Of a DNA stretch of 64,000 nt, positions 39,934-48,714 are shown piece after piece (within the stretch, counting starts at the first letter, position 1; every line of letters starts with the position of its first letter). Location: contig NZ_JABBDY010000001.1 of NCBI RefSeq assembly GCF_012847295.1, positions 124,001 to 188,000 of the forward strand. Reading direction: 5' to 3'. The translations under genes were made by a program, and so were the position numbers. Source of the DNA: Microbacterium sp. MF43. GTDB taxonomy: Bacteria; Actinomycetota; Actinomycetes; Actinomycetales; Microbacteriaceae. The notes below the pieces were generated by a model that saw only the letters and a list, made by a program, of their open reading frames with translations, was not told the DNA's origin and did not search any database.

Positions 39934-41340
39934 TCAGCGCACGTGATCGTCGGCGTGAGAGAGGGCCCGGTCGATCACATCGAGCCCGCGCACCAGGTCT
40001 TCTTCGCCGATGACCAGCGGCGGGGCCACGTGCACCCGGTTGAAGTGGGTGAACGGCCAGACACCGTCCCGCTTGCACGCCGCGGCGACCGCGGCGACGG
40101 GAGCGGCATCCGTCCCGCTCGCGTTGAACGGCACGAGCGGCTCGCGGGTCTCGCGGTCCTTCACGAGCTCGATCGCCCAGAAGAGACCCATGCCCCGCAC
40201 GTCGCCGACCGACGGATGCCTCGTCGCGAGGTCACGCAGACGGGGCTCGATCACGCGCGAGCCCAGATCCCGCACACGGGCGAGGATCCCGTCGCGCTCG
40301 AACACCTCGAACGTCGCGACCCCGGCCGCGCACGCCAGAGGGTGGCCCGAGTAGGTCAGTCCGCCGGGGAACGGGAGGGTGTCGAAGTGCGCGGCGATGC
40401 GATCGGAGATCACCACGCCGCCGAGCGGCACGTAGCCGGAGTTCACGCCCTTCGCGAAGGTGATGAGGTCGGGGACGACGTCGAAGGCCTGGAACGCGAA
40501 CCATTCCCCGACCCGGCCGAAGCCGACCATCACCTCGTCGGCGATGTAGACGATGCCGAACCGGTCGCACAGGTCGCGGACCCCCGCGAGATAGCCCGGG
40601 GGCGGCATGAGGACCCCGTTCGTGCCGACGATCGTCTCGATGACGATCGCCGCGATCGTCGACGCGCCCTCGAGGATGATCGTCTGCTCGAGGTGCGCGA
40701 GCGCGCGCTGCGCCTCTTCGTCGGGCGACGAGGAGTGGAACGGCGAGCGGTAGACGTAGGGTCCGAAGAACTTGGCCGTCGAGCCGTCGGCCGGCTCGTT
40801 CGGCCAGCGTCGCGGGTCGCCGGTCAGCGCGATGGCGGTCGCGGTGTTGCCGTGGTAGCTGCGATACATCGACATCACCTTGCGGCGACCGGTGACCAGG
40901 CGCGCCATGCGGACGGCGTTCTCGTTGGCGTCGGCGCCGCCATTGGTGAAGAACACCTTGTCCATCCCGTCGGGTGCGACGGCCGCGATGCGGCGCGCGA
41001 GGTCGCCGCGGACGTCGTTGGCCATCGACGGCTGGATCGTCGCGAGGCGACCTGCCTGCCGCTGGATGGCCGCGACGAGGTCGGGATGCCCGTGACCGAG
41101 GTTCAGGTTCACCAGCTGCGAGCTGAAATCGAGGTACGCGTGACCGTCGTAGTCCCAGAAGCTCGCGCCCTCGCCGGCAGCGACGGGGAGGGGGTCGATG
41201 ACGGCTTGCGCACTCCACGAGTGGAAGACGTGTCCGCGGTCGTCGGCCCGAACGCGAGCGCCCGCCTCGGGGTCGGGGAGGGGGCGGGTCTTCCCGGTCG
41301 GATCGGTGTGGACCATGGTGCGGGGGAGAGAGTCGGTCAT
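39934..41340 (-). CDS. Class III aminotransferase of the polyamine locus
   Basis: A 468-residue PLP omega-aminotransferase: FWDYDGHAYLDFSSQLVNLN, VFFTNGGADANENAVRMARL, YRSYHGNTATAIALTGDPRR, IVYIADEVMVGFGRVGEWF, and the PLP lysine in DLITFAKGVNSGYVPLG. ATG 41340 is chosen because of the family start; the frame continues to 41742 antisense to the next gene. Divergent from a PucR regulator and next to amine-oxidase and polyamine-transporter genes, so it probably removes a terminal amine from an imported amine or amino acid. Substrate inferred from context. Confidence 0.85.
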   Translation of the reverse strand: MTDSLPRTMVHTDPTGKTRPLPDPEAGARVRADDRGHVFHSWSAQAVIDPLPVAAGEGASFWDYDGHAYLDFSSQLVNLNLGHGHPDLVAAIQRQAGRLATIQPSMANDVRGDLARRIAAVAPDGMDKVFFTNGGADANENAVRMARLVTGRRKVMSMYRSYHGNTATAIALTGDPRRWPNEPADGSTAKFFGPYVYRSPFHSSSPDEEAQRALAHLEQTIILEGASTIAAIVIETIVGTNGVLMPPPGYLAGVRDLCDRFGIVYIADEVMVGFGRVGEWFAFQAFDVVPDLITFAKGVNSGYVPLGGVVISDRIAAHFDTLPFPGGLTYSGHPLACAAGVATFEVFERDGILARVRDLGSRVIEPRLRDLATRHPSVGDVRGMGLFWAIELVKDRETREPLVPFNASGTDAAPVAAVAAACKRDGVWPFTHFNRVHVAPPLVIGEEDLVRGLDVIDRALSHADDHVR

Positions 41341-41428
41341 CGTCGTTCCCGGGGTGCCCGGACAGATCGACCGAGCATGGTTTAGGCTGAGTGTCGCCCA
41401 GTTTGTCAGAGTAGAAGTTGGTGCAACG

Positions 41429-43090
41429 GTGCCCGACCGTCGCGAAGATCGATCGATCCATACGGATCGTCTGGTCGCCGGATCCGCCCTCGAAACCCTC
41501 CCCACCGTGCGGGAGGTCATCGCGCTGGATGCCGTCGTCCAGGGCGTGCCCGAGGTGCTCGTCGGGGACGAAGCGCTCGACCGTCGCGTGCGCTGGCTGC
41601 ATGTCTCCGACAACGCAGGGGTGGCCCGTCTGCTCGACGGCGGGGAGCTCCTGCTGTCGACCGGCGCGGCGTGGCCGGAGGACCCCGCCGACCTCCGGCG
41701 CTTCATCGGCGAGCTCGACGACGCCGGTCTCTCGGGGCTCATCCTCGAGCTGGGGACGCACTATCGGTACGTGCCGGCGGTCGTGGTCGAGGCGGCCCGC
41801 GAGCGCGGTCTGGCGCTGATCATCCTCCACCGGGAACTGAAGTTCATCACGATCACCGAGGCCGTCCACGCCCGGATCATCACCGGACAAAGCGACGCGC
41901 TGCGTTCGCGCGATGAAGTGCGCGAACGGTTCACCGCTCTCGTCCTGCGCGGCTCGCCCGCCGACTTCATCGTCCACCAGCTCGCCCAGACACTGGGAGC
42001 CCCGGTGATCCTCGAGAACCGCGGACACGAGGTCGTCGCCGCCGAGGTGCCGCTCGCGCTCGAAGAGGAGCTCTTCACCGAGTGGGAGCTGCGCTCGCGC
42101 TCCGCCCACCGCCGTTCCGAGCAGCGCCGCGAGCGCGGGGCGGCCCCCGGACCCGAGGACTGGCTCATCGTTCCCGTCGAGGCGCGCGGGGTGCGCTGGG
42201 GAAGTCTGCTCGCGCTGCCCGGGCCCGATCACCCCGCGGGACGCACCGCGGTGCTCGAGCAGGGCGCCATCGCGCTCGCGGTCGGCCGGCTCGCCGACGG
42301 CGAAGCCGACGAGTGGGGACGCATCGGGCGACGACGGCTCGTCGACGGGCTCCTCGCCGGCCGTTTCGCCGGGGCCGGTGGCGCCGCCGCGCGGCTCGAG
42401 GCCGCGGGCCTTCCGCTGCGGGGGGCGCGACTCTACGGCGTCGTGGTGTCGGGCGCGCCGGTGTCGGCCGAGCGAGCGGATGCCGCGGCTCGGGCGCTGC
42501 GCGGGCGGGTGCTCGCCGGCTCGGCGCCCGATGGGGTCGCCGCGCCCGCCACGGCGATGCTCCTGTCGCTGCCGGCCGACACGGTGTTCGACGACGAGGC
42601 CGCCCTGCGGTTCGCGGGATCGCTGGTCGAGACGGCCGACGCCGACCGCATCACCGTCTCGGTGGGACGCGGCTCCGAAGGACTCGACGCCGCCCTGGCA
42701 TCGCTCCACGACGCGGTCGACCTCGCCCGCGGTCGGCGGCGCCGCACCGGGAGGGGGCCCCAGCTGCGCCGCGCCGAGAACCGCCCTCTGGTGCAGCTCG
42801 TGACCGCGCTGCGCGACGATCACCGCGTGCTCGACCACGGCGAGCGCATGCTCGCGCCGCTCATCGTTCACGACCTCAGCCGGGGCGGCGATCTGCTCGA
42901 CGTCCTCGAGGCGATGCTCGCTCACCCGGGCAACCGCACGGCCGCGGCATCCGCTTCCCACCTCTCCCGCTCGGTGTTCTACCAGCGCATCGCGCTCATC
43001 GAGGAGCTGCTGGGCGCCGACCTCGACGACGGCGAGACGCAGACGGCGCTGCACCTCGCGCTCCTGGTTCGCCGCAGCGCCGGCCGCTGA
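41429..43090 (+). CDS. PucR-family transcriptional regulator
   Basis: A 553-residue regulator: N-terminal purine-catabolism PucR domain (REVIALDAVVQGVPEVLVGD, VRWLHVSDNAGVARLLDGGE, ELLLSTGAAWPEDPADLRRF), a central GGDEF-like/CdaR segment and the C-terminal helix-turn-helix (DVLEAMLAHPGNRTAAASAS, HLSRSVFYQRIALIEELLGA). GTG 41429 is preferred; TAGAAG (41412-41417) may be its -10. Divergent from the aminotransferase (39934-41340), it most likely controls the polyamine-type locus in response to a nitrogen-rich metabolite. Confidence 0.87.
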   Translation: MPDRREDRSIHTDRLVAGSALETLPTVREVIALDAVVQGVPEVLVGDEALDRRVRWLHVSDNAGVARLLDGGELLLSTGAAWPEDPADLRRFIGELDDAGLSGLILELGTHYRYVPAVVVEAARERGLALIILHRELKFITITEAVHARIITGQSDALRSRDEVRERFTALVLRGSPADFIVHQLAQTLGAPVILENRGHEVVAAEVPLALEEELFTEWELRSRSAHRRSEQRRERGAAPGPEDWLIVPVEARGVRWGSLLALPGPDHPAGRTAVLEQGAIALAVGRLADGEADEWGRIGRRRLVDGLLAGRFAGAGGAAARLEAAGLPLRGARLYGVVVSGAPVSAERADAAARALRGRVLAGSAPDGVAAPATAMLLSLPADTVFDDEAALRFAGSLVETADADRITVSVGRGSEGLDAALASLHDAVDLARGRRRRTGRGPQLRRAENRPLVQLVTALRDDHRVLDHGERMLAPLIVHDLSRGGDLLDVLEAMLAHPGNRTAAASASHLSRSVFYQRIALIEELLGADLDDGETQTALHLALLVRRSAGR

Positions 43091-43186
43091 TCCCCCGTCC
43101 ACTCAGGGCCGAGGGGCCTCAGACGACGACCTCCGGGGTGGAGCCGGTGATCTGCGGGCTCTCGCCGCGAAGCGTGCGCCAGACGG

Positions 43187-43528
43187 CTACGCCAGGTACA
43201 CCTTGCGCAGGGTCTCGCTCACGGTCCAGACGGTGCGCATGCCGGCCTCGAGGCGCACGATCGAACCGACCCGAAGTTCGATCGCCGGCAACGGCGGGTC
43301 GACGAACTCGACACTCGCGGACCCCGCGACCACGACGAACACCTCGTCGATCTCGACGTCGGACATCGCGCCCGGCGTCATCTCCCAGACACCGATGCCC
43401 ATGTCCTCATCGAGGTCGACCGCCCCGGTCGCAGGCGACCCGGCGACGAGCTGCGCGGCGGGCACGGGAGTGAGGGGCACATCGACCTCCATCGCGGAGA
43501 CGATGGCGCCGGCATCCAGTTCGGTCAT
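43187..43528 (-). CDS. Small cupin-fold protein
   Basis: A 113-residue single cupin: TGVWEMTPG-like core GIGVWEMTPGAMSDVEIDEV, FVVVAGSASVEFV, and the C-terminal strand LEAGMRTVWTVSETLRKVYL. Metal ligands of the usual G(X)5HXH pattern are not obvious, as in the DUF861 (EutQ-like) group, in which GMRTVWTVxETLRK is common. ATG 43528 overlaps the oxidase stop (ATGA), so it is translated right after the amine oxidase. Confidence 0.78.
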   Translation of the reverse strand: MTELDAGAIVSAMEVDVPLTPVPAAQLVAGSPATGAVDLDEDMGIGVWEMTPGAMSDVEIDEVFVVVAGSASVEFVDPPLPAIELRVGSIVRLEAGMRTVWTVSETLRKVYLA

Positions 43529-44958
43529 GAGTCGAATCCCAGCCCGAGCGCGTCGAGCGTCTTGAGCAGCAGGTTGCGGCGGCCGCGGTTGTGGTCGGCG
43601 CGGTCGAGCGACCAGCGCGTGGCGTTGATCCCGATCGCGGCGGCCGGCTCGGGCGGGAAGGGCAGCGGACGCTTGCGGACCATCTCGAGGTCGGTGCGCT
43701 CGTTGGAGACGCCGTCGAGCAGGTCGAGCATGACGTCTCCCGCGAACCGGGTCGACCCGACACCGAGCCCGGTGAAGCCGGCCGCGTACGCGACCCGCCG
43801 GTCGCGCGCGGTGCCGAAGAAGGCTGTGAACTGCGTCGACGTGTCGATCGCGCCGGCCCACTTGTGGCTGAAGCGCAGGCCCTCGAGCTGCGGGAACGTC
43901 GTGAAGAAGTGACTTGCGAGCTTCTCCCACGACTCGGGGCGGTTCTCGTACTCGGGACGCACCTTGCGGCCGTAGTGGTAGATCGCGTCGTAGCCGCCGA
44001 AGAGAATCCGGTTGTCCTTCGAGATCCGGTAGTAGTGGAACTGATTCGCCAGGTCGCCGATGCCCTGTCGGTCCTCCCACCCGATGGAGGCGAGCTGCGC
44101 GTCGGTGAGCGGCTCGGTCATGAGGACGTAGTCGTACACCGGCACCGTCATGAGGCGGTTGCGCTTGATGAGCGACGGGAACACGTTCGTCGCGAGCACC
44201 GCGCGGTCGGCGTCGACGCGTCCGCCGTCGGTGACGATCGAGACGCCTGAGGGGCCGGGTGTCTCGATCCCCGTCACGCGGGATCGCTCGAAGATTTCGA
44301 CGCCGCGCTCCTCGCACACGCGGGCGAGCTCGGCGGCGAGCCTGCCGGGGTGCAGCATGCCGCACGTGTCCTGCTCCCACACCGCCGCGAGGTAGGTGGG
44401 GGAGTGGACGGATGCCTGCGCTTCCGCCTCGTCGAGGTAGACGACGCCCTCCTCGCCTTCGGCGGCCCACTCCTGCAGCCACTGGACCTGGTGGGGCTCG
44501 ACGGCGGGCGCGAGCTGGCCGGTGCGCTCGAAATGGAAGTCCATGCCGTAGGTCGCTTCGGACGCCTCGATGGCGTCGAGGTTCTCGCGCCCGAGACGGT
44601 CGAGAGCGGGCATCTCCTTCGGCCAGCGGGCCATGCCGTTCTCGTGGCCGTGCGTGAGGCTCGCCTCGCAGAACCCGCCGTTGCGCCCCGAGGCCGCCCA
44701 TCCGACACGTTGCGCCTCGACGACGACGATCTTCGCGTGGGGGTCGCGCTCCGTCGCCAGCAGTGCCGTCCACAGGCCCGTGTAGCCCGCGCCGACGATC
44801 ACGAGGTCGGCTCGGTGCTGCCCGGTGAGGCCGGGCCGGTCGGGAAGGAGTCCGGGAGGGAGGTCGTCGCGCCAGAACACCGAGTGAGCGGCGCCGTCGA
44901 GGGCGTGTCGGATGACGGATGCTGCCGGCCGCTGTCGTTCGAAGACGGTCGTGCCCAC
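43525..44958 (-). CDS. FAD-dependent amine oxidoreductase, gamma-glutamylputrescine-oxidase-like
   Basis: A 477-residue DAO-family flavoprotein. Nucleotide site ADLVIVGAGYTGLWTALLAT (GxGxxG), flavin-contact WAASGRNGGFC, and the C-terminal AYAAGFTGLGVGSTRFAGDV. Resembles PuuB-type oxidases of glutamylated or free amines. GTG 44958 is preferred (AGGGAAG eight bases upstream); an ATG 15 codons earlier (45003) lacks a signal. First of an oxidase-cupin pair in the polyamine region; the substrate is likely an amine brought in by the PotABCD-like transporter. Confidence 0.83.
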   Translation of the reverse strand: MGTTVFERQRPAASVIRHALDGAAHSVFWRDDLPPGLLPDRPGLTGQHRADLVIVGAGYTGLWTALLATERDPHAKIVVVEAQRVGWAASGRNGGFCEASLTHGHENGMARWPKEMPALDRLGRENLDAIEASEATYGMDFHFERTGQLAPAVEPHQVQWLQEWAAEGEEGVVYLDEAEAQASVHSPTYLAAVWEQDTCGMLHPGRLAAELARVCEERGVEIFERSRVTGIETPGPSGVSIVTDGGRVDADRAVLATNVFPSLIKRNRLMTVPVYDYVLMTEPLTDAQLASIGWEDRQGIGDLANQFHYYRISKDNRILFGGYDAIYHYGRKVRPEYENRPESWEKLASHFFTTFPQLEGLRFSHKWAGAIDTSTQFTAFFGTARDRRVAYAAGFTGLGVGSTRFAGDVMLDLLDGVSNERTDLEMVRKRPLPFPPEPAAAIGINATRWSLDRADHNRGRRNLLLKTLDALGLGFDS

Positions 44959-45100
44959 GGATATCACTTCCCTGTCGGTTCGGTGCTCCCATCCTGACGT
45001 CACCCCGCGCCCCGAGGGAGGCGATCCCTGTCAGGAATCTCGGGCCCCGCCGGACGCCCTGTGCGCTCACAGGCCGGACGTGCGGGGTGGGATGCCTCGG

Positions 45101-46756
45101 CTATGCGTCGGGCGCCGCATAGACGCGGTCGCCCTCGACGAACGTCTGCAGCACGCGGGTCGCGCCGATCTCGTCGGCGGCTCCGTCGAACGGATCACGG
45201 TCGAGTACGACGAGGTCGGCGAGCTTGCCGACCTCGATCGTTCCCGTCGTGCGGTCGAGGTGGTTCACCCACGCCGAGCCCGCGGTGTATGCCGTGAGCG
45301 ACGTCGCGAGGTCGATCGCCTGCTCGGGGAGGAACGCCTCGTACTCGCCCTCCTTCTGACCGGGAGCTGCGGTGCGGTTGACGGCGACGTGGATCGCCGC
45401 GAGCGGATCCGGCGTCGAGACCGACCAGTCGCTTCCCGCCGCGAGCACGGCACCCGACCGGAGCAGATCGCCGAACGGGTACTGCCACGCGCTGCGAGGT
45501 TCGCCGAGGAACGGCAGCGTCAGGTCGACCATCTGCGGCTCGAGGGCGGCCCACAGCGACTGCATGTTCGCGGCGACGCCGAGCTCGCGGAAGCGCGGGA
45601 TGTCTTCCGGATGCACGACCTGGATGTGCGCGATGTGGTGACGGTTGTCGCCGCGGCCGTTCCGCGCGATCGCGTGCTCGACGGCGTCGAGGCATTCGCG
45701 CACCGCGCGATCGCCGATCGCGTGGAAGTGGACCTGGAACCCCTCGGCGTCGAGGAGCGGCACCGCCTCGTTCAGGATCTCGGGCGGCACGAACGAGATC
45801 CCGGAGTTGTCGGTGAAGTGCCCGTGTCCGTCGCAGTACGGCTCCAGCATCGACGCCGTGAAGTTCTCGGCCACGCCGTCCTGCATGATCTTGATCGACG
45901 TCGCCGCGAAGCGTCCGCCGCGGTAGCTCTCGCGCCGCTCGAGCAGGGAGGGGATCTGCTCGAGCCCTTTGGTGCGGTCCCACCAGATGGCGCCCACGAC
46001 TCTCGCGGTGAGCGTGCCATCGGCGGCGGCCTGGAGGTACGCCGGACCGGGGTCGCCGGCGTCGCCGTACGAGCCGACGATCGCGTCCTGCCATGCGGTG
46101 ATGCCGAACGAGTGAAGGTAGCGCTGGCCGACGAGGAGCGCCTCGGTCAGGCGCGCGAGCGGCTCCTCGGGCAGCATCCGGTTGACGAGGCCCATCGCGC
46201 CCTCGTGCAGCGTGCCGGAAGGGCTGCCGTCCGCGTCGCGCTCGATCCGGCCGTCGGGCGGGTCGGGCGTGTTCCTGTCGATTCCGGCGAGGCGCAGGGC
46301 CGCCGAGTTGACCCACGCGCCGTGCCCGTCGCGATTGGGGAAGAACGCCGGCCGGTCCGAGACCACCGTGTCGAGGGCGGCGGCCGTCGGCGTGCCGCCG
46401 GGGAAGGCCGACATCTGCCATCCCCCGCCGAGGATCCACTCGTCGTCGGGATGCCGCTGCACGTACTGCCCGATGGCCTCGAGGTACTCGTCGGCGGTGC
46501 GGAGCTCGGCGAGGTCGCAGCGCAGCATGTCCAGCCCGCCCCACACCGGGTGCACGTGCGCGTCCTGGAACCCCGGAAGGAGCATCCGTCCCTGCAGGTC
46601 GACGATCTCCGTCTTCGGACCGACGAGATCGGCGACGTCGTCACCGGTGACCGCGACGATCCGCCCGTCCTTCACCGCGACGGTGCGTGCGCGCGAGCGC
46701 ACGGTATCGGCGGTGAAGACGGGTCCGCCCGTGAAGATCAGGTCGGCGTGTGGCAT
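45101..46756 (-). CDS. Amidohydrolase family 3 (YtcJ-like) metalloenzyme
   Basis: A 551-residue amidohydrolase. Metal-binding HxH in MLLPGFQDAHVHPVWGG, SIKIMQDGVAENFTASML, HFHAIGDRAVRECLDAVEHA, RHHIAHIQVVHPED and GSDWSVSTPDPLAAIHVAV form the YtcJ pattern. No signal peptide, so it is cytoplasmic. AAGGAG precedes ATG 46756. It follows the potC-like gene, with the repeat element A2 between them. Substrate unknown, possibly an N-acyl or amide amine. Confidence 0.85.
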   Translation of the reverse strand: MPHADLIFTGGPVFTADTVRSRARTVAVKDGRIVAVTGDDVADLVGPKTEIVDLQGRMLLPGFQDAHVHPVWGGLDMLRCDLAELRTADEYLEAIGQYVQRHPDDEWILGGGWQMSAFPGGTPTAAALDTVVSDRPAFFPNRDGHGAWVNSAALRLAGIDRNTPDPPDGRIERDADGSPSGTLHEGAMGLVNRMLPEEPLARLTEALLVGQRYLHSFGITAWQDAIVGSYGDAGDPGPAYLQAAADGTLTARVVGAIWWDRTKGLEQIPSLLERRESYRGGRFAATSIKIMQDGVAENFTASMLEPYCDGHGHFTDNSGISFVPPEILNEAVPLLDAEGFQVHFHAIGDRAVRECLDAVEHAIARNGRGDNRHHIAHIQVVHPEDIPRFRELGVAANMQSLWAALEPQMVDLTLPFLGEPRSAWQYPFGDLLRSGAVLAAGSDWSVSTPDPLAAIHVAVNRTAAPGQKEGEYEAFLPEQAIDLATSLTAYTAGSAWVNHLDRTTGTIEVGKLADLVVLDRDPFDGAADEIGATRVLQTFVEGDRVYAAPDA

Positions 46757-46772
46757 GGTCGGCTCCTTCGGT

Positions 46773-46857
46773 GGCGTTTCGTCTCGTTCGCTGCGCTCCC
46801 TCGCTCGACGACCGCGGCTCCCGGTCGCTGAGCGAGCGAAGCGAGACGAAACGCGTC
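46773..46857. repeat. REP-like palindromic element A2
   Basis: Right arm 46823-46857 (GGTCGCTGAGCGAGCGAAGC then GAGACGAAACGCGTC), left arm from 46773 with CGTTTCGTCTCG (46775-46786), imperfectly complementary. Near-identical to the right arm of element A1 (12686-12727). Its last bases overlap the stop codon of the potC-like gene (minus strand), just as A1 begins inside a stop codon. Confidence 0.8.
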
Positions 46858-47776
46858 AGCCGCCCGTCATCGTGCGCGCGATCTCGGTCGCCGAGTCGCC
46901 CGCACGCTTGAGCACGAGTGCGACCAGCGCGAGGGCGATCAGCGTGAGGAGCAGCATGATCGTCGAGACGGCCGCGATCTCGGGGCGCAGGCCCGAGCGC
47001 ACCGCGCTCAGCACGTACACCGGCCACGGCGTCGTGCCCGAGACCTGCACGAATGCGGCCACGATCGTGTTGTCCAGACTCAGGGTGAACGCGAGGAGGA
47101 AGCCGGCCAGCACGGCCGGCATCGCGAGGGCGAGCGTGACCCGGCGGAACGTCGTGATCGGCTTCGCGTACAGGTCGCTCGACGCCTCCTCGAGGTTGGC
47201 GTCCTGCCCGACGAGGCGGGCGCGCACGATGTACGACACGACGGCGGTCGCGAACAGCGACGAACCGATCGAGAGGCGCACGATGCCGTCGTTGAACATC
47301 CCCAGTCCCATGTCCTGGCCGAGGAAGACCAGCCAGGGAAGCAGCGCCACAGCGTCGACGATCTCGGGCGTCACCGACACCAGCAGCAGGAGCCCCAGGA
47401 ACCACCAGACCCACTTGCCGGGGTAGCGCGCCATCGCGATGCCCGCGAGCGTTCCGAGGGCCGTCGCGATGATCGCCGCGATGAAGGCCGTGATGAGCGA
47501 CACCCGGACCGCGCTCTGGATCGCCGGCTTCTCGAGGATCGTGAGAAAGGCGTCGACCCCGAAGCCGTCCCACGCCACCAGCAGACGCCCGGTGTTGAAC
47601 GAGTAGATGACGATCACGATGATCGGCAGGAAGAGGAAGAGCATCACGAGGACGCCCCACACGTTGAACGCGATGTCCGACCACGAGCGCCTCGCGCGCG
47701 GCAGCTTCGCCCGCGCTCCGGGGGCGGTGCCCTGCTGGGCGCGCAGCATCGTCTCGGTCGCCGTCTCGGTCGTCAT
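46856..47776 (-). CDS. potC: Polyamine-type ABC transporter permease, PotC-like
   Basis: A 306-residue permease with an N-terminal cytoplasmic segment, then six helices (FNVWGVLVMLFLFLPIIVIV). The EAA loop is ANLEEASSDLYAKPITTFRR, of spermidine/putrescine type. ATG 47776 overlaps the potB-like stop (ATGA). The stop codon falls in the end of repeat A2. Works with the PotA, PotB and PotD-like products upstream. Confidence 0.87.
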   Translation of the reverse strand: MTTETATETMLRAQQGTAPGARAKLPRARRSWSDIAFNVWGVLVMLFLFLPIIVIVIYSFNTGRLLVAWDGFGVDAFLTILEKPAIQSAVRVSLITAFIAAIIATALGTLAGIAMARYPGKWVWWFLGLLLLVSVTPEIVDAVALLPWLVFLGQDMGLGMFNDGIVRLSIGSSLFATAVVSYIVRARLVGQDANLEEASSDLYAKPITTFRRVTLALAMPAVLAGFLLAFTLSLDNTIVAAFVQVSGTTPWPVYVLSAVRSGLRPEIAAVSTIMLLLTLIALALVALVLKRAGDSATEIARTMTGG

Positions 47777-48714
47777 GACGCCACCTCCGCGGGGGCCTTG
47801 GTCGAGGCATCCGCCCTCACCTGCTCGTCCACGGGACCGAGCACCAGCCGGTTGCGCGTGCGGAAGGGCAATGTGGCGAGCCAGATCACCACGGCCGCAG
47901 CGCCGATCGTCAGCATGATCACGAGCATCAGCATCACGGCCATCGCCGAGCCGAGGGCCCAGTTCTGCGCGGTCTGGAACTGGCTGGCCACCAGCTGTCC
48001 GACCATGTTGCCCTGCGCGCCGCCGAGGACGGTGGCGGTGATGTAGTCCCCCATGAGCGGGATGAAGACCAGCAGCACACCCGCGATGATGCCCGGCTGC
48101 GACAGCGGCAGGGTCACGCGGAAGAACGTCGTCCACTTGCCCGCGCCGAGATCCTTCGACGCTTCGCGCAGCGCCGGTCCGACGCGGTCGAACGCGACGA
48201 ACAGCGGGAGGATCATGAGCGGCAGGTAGTTGTAGACGACGCCGATCACGACCGCGGTGCGCGTGTACATGAGGGCGAGCGGCCCGTCGAGCACCCCGAT
48301 CCCCTGCAGCAGCGTCGACAGCCAGCCCTCGGGCGCCAGGATCACCTGCCATCCGATCGTGCGCACCAGGAAGTTCGTCCAGAACGGCACGAGGACGAGG
48401 GCGATCAGGATGCCTCGGCGCGACGGCTTCACCTTGAAGGCCATCCAGTACGCGACGGGCGCCCCGATGAGGAAGCACAGGACGGTGCCGAGGATGCCGA
48501 CCCACAGCGTGTTCTGGAACGTCGCGAAGAAGGTCGGCGAGAGCGCCTCGCCGTAGCGATCGAACGACAGGATGTCGTTCGCGTGCGTGCCGAAGATGCC
48601 CGGCTTGTAGCCGAAGCTGAACCAGACCACCATCGCGACGGGCGCGACGAAGAACAGCACCAGCCACGCCCACGCCGGCGCCGCGAGCGCTGCTCCGGCC
48701 GAGGGCCTACGCAC
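47773..48714 (-). CDS. potB: Polyamine-type ABC transporter permease, PotB-like
   Basis: A 313-residue inner-membrane permease: first helix AWAWLVLFFVAPVAMVVWFS, YLPLMILPLFVAFDRVGPAL and the EAA loop PALREASKDLGAGKWTTFFR. GTG 48714 overlaps the binding-protein stop by 8 bases. Typical of the second gene of potABCD-like operons. Confidence 0.87.
   Translation of the reverse strand: MRRPSAGAALAAPAWAWLVLFFVAPVAMVVWFSFGYKPGIFGTHANDILSFDRYGEALSPTFFATFQNTLWVGILGTVLCFLIGAPVAYWMAFKVKPSRRGILIALVLVPFWTNFLVRTIGWQVILAPEGWLSTLLQGIGVLDGPLALMYTRTAVVIGVVYNYLPLMILPLFVAFDRVGPALREASKDLGAGKWTTFFRVTLPLSQPGIIAGVLLVFIPLMGDYITATVLGGAQGNMVGQLVASQFQTAQNWALGSAMAVMLMLVIMLTIGAAAVVIWLATLPFRTRNRLVLGPVDEQVRADASTKAPAEVAS

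Noticed and set aside
40232-43102. 956-codon minus-strand open frame across the PucR gene and the aminotransferase
   Set aside because: Low-complexity Arg/Gly/Ala composition without motifs; it is a shadow of the PucR gene, and the aminotransferase is in another frame.
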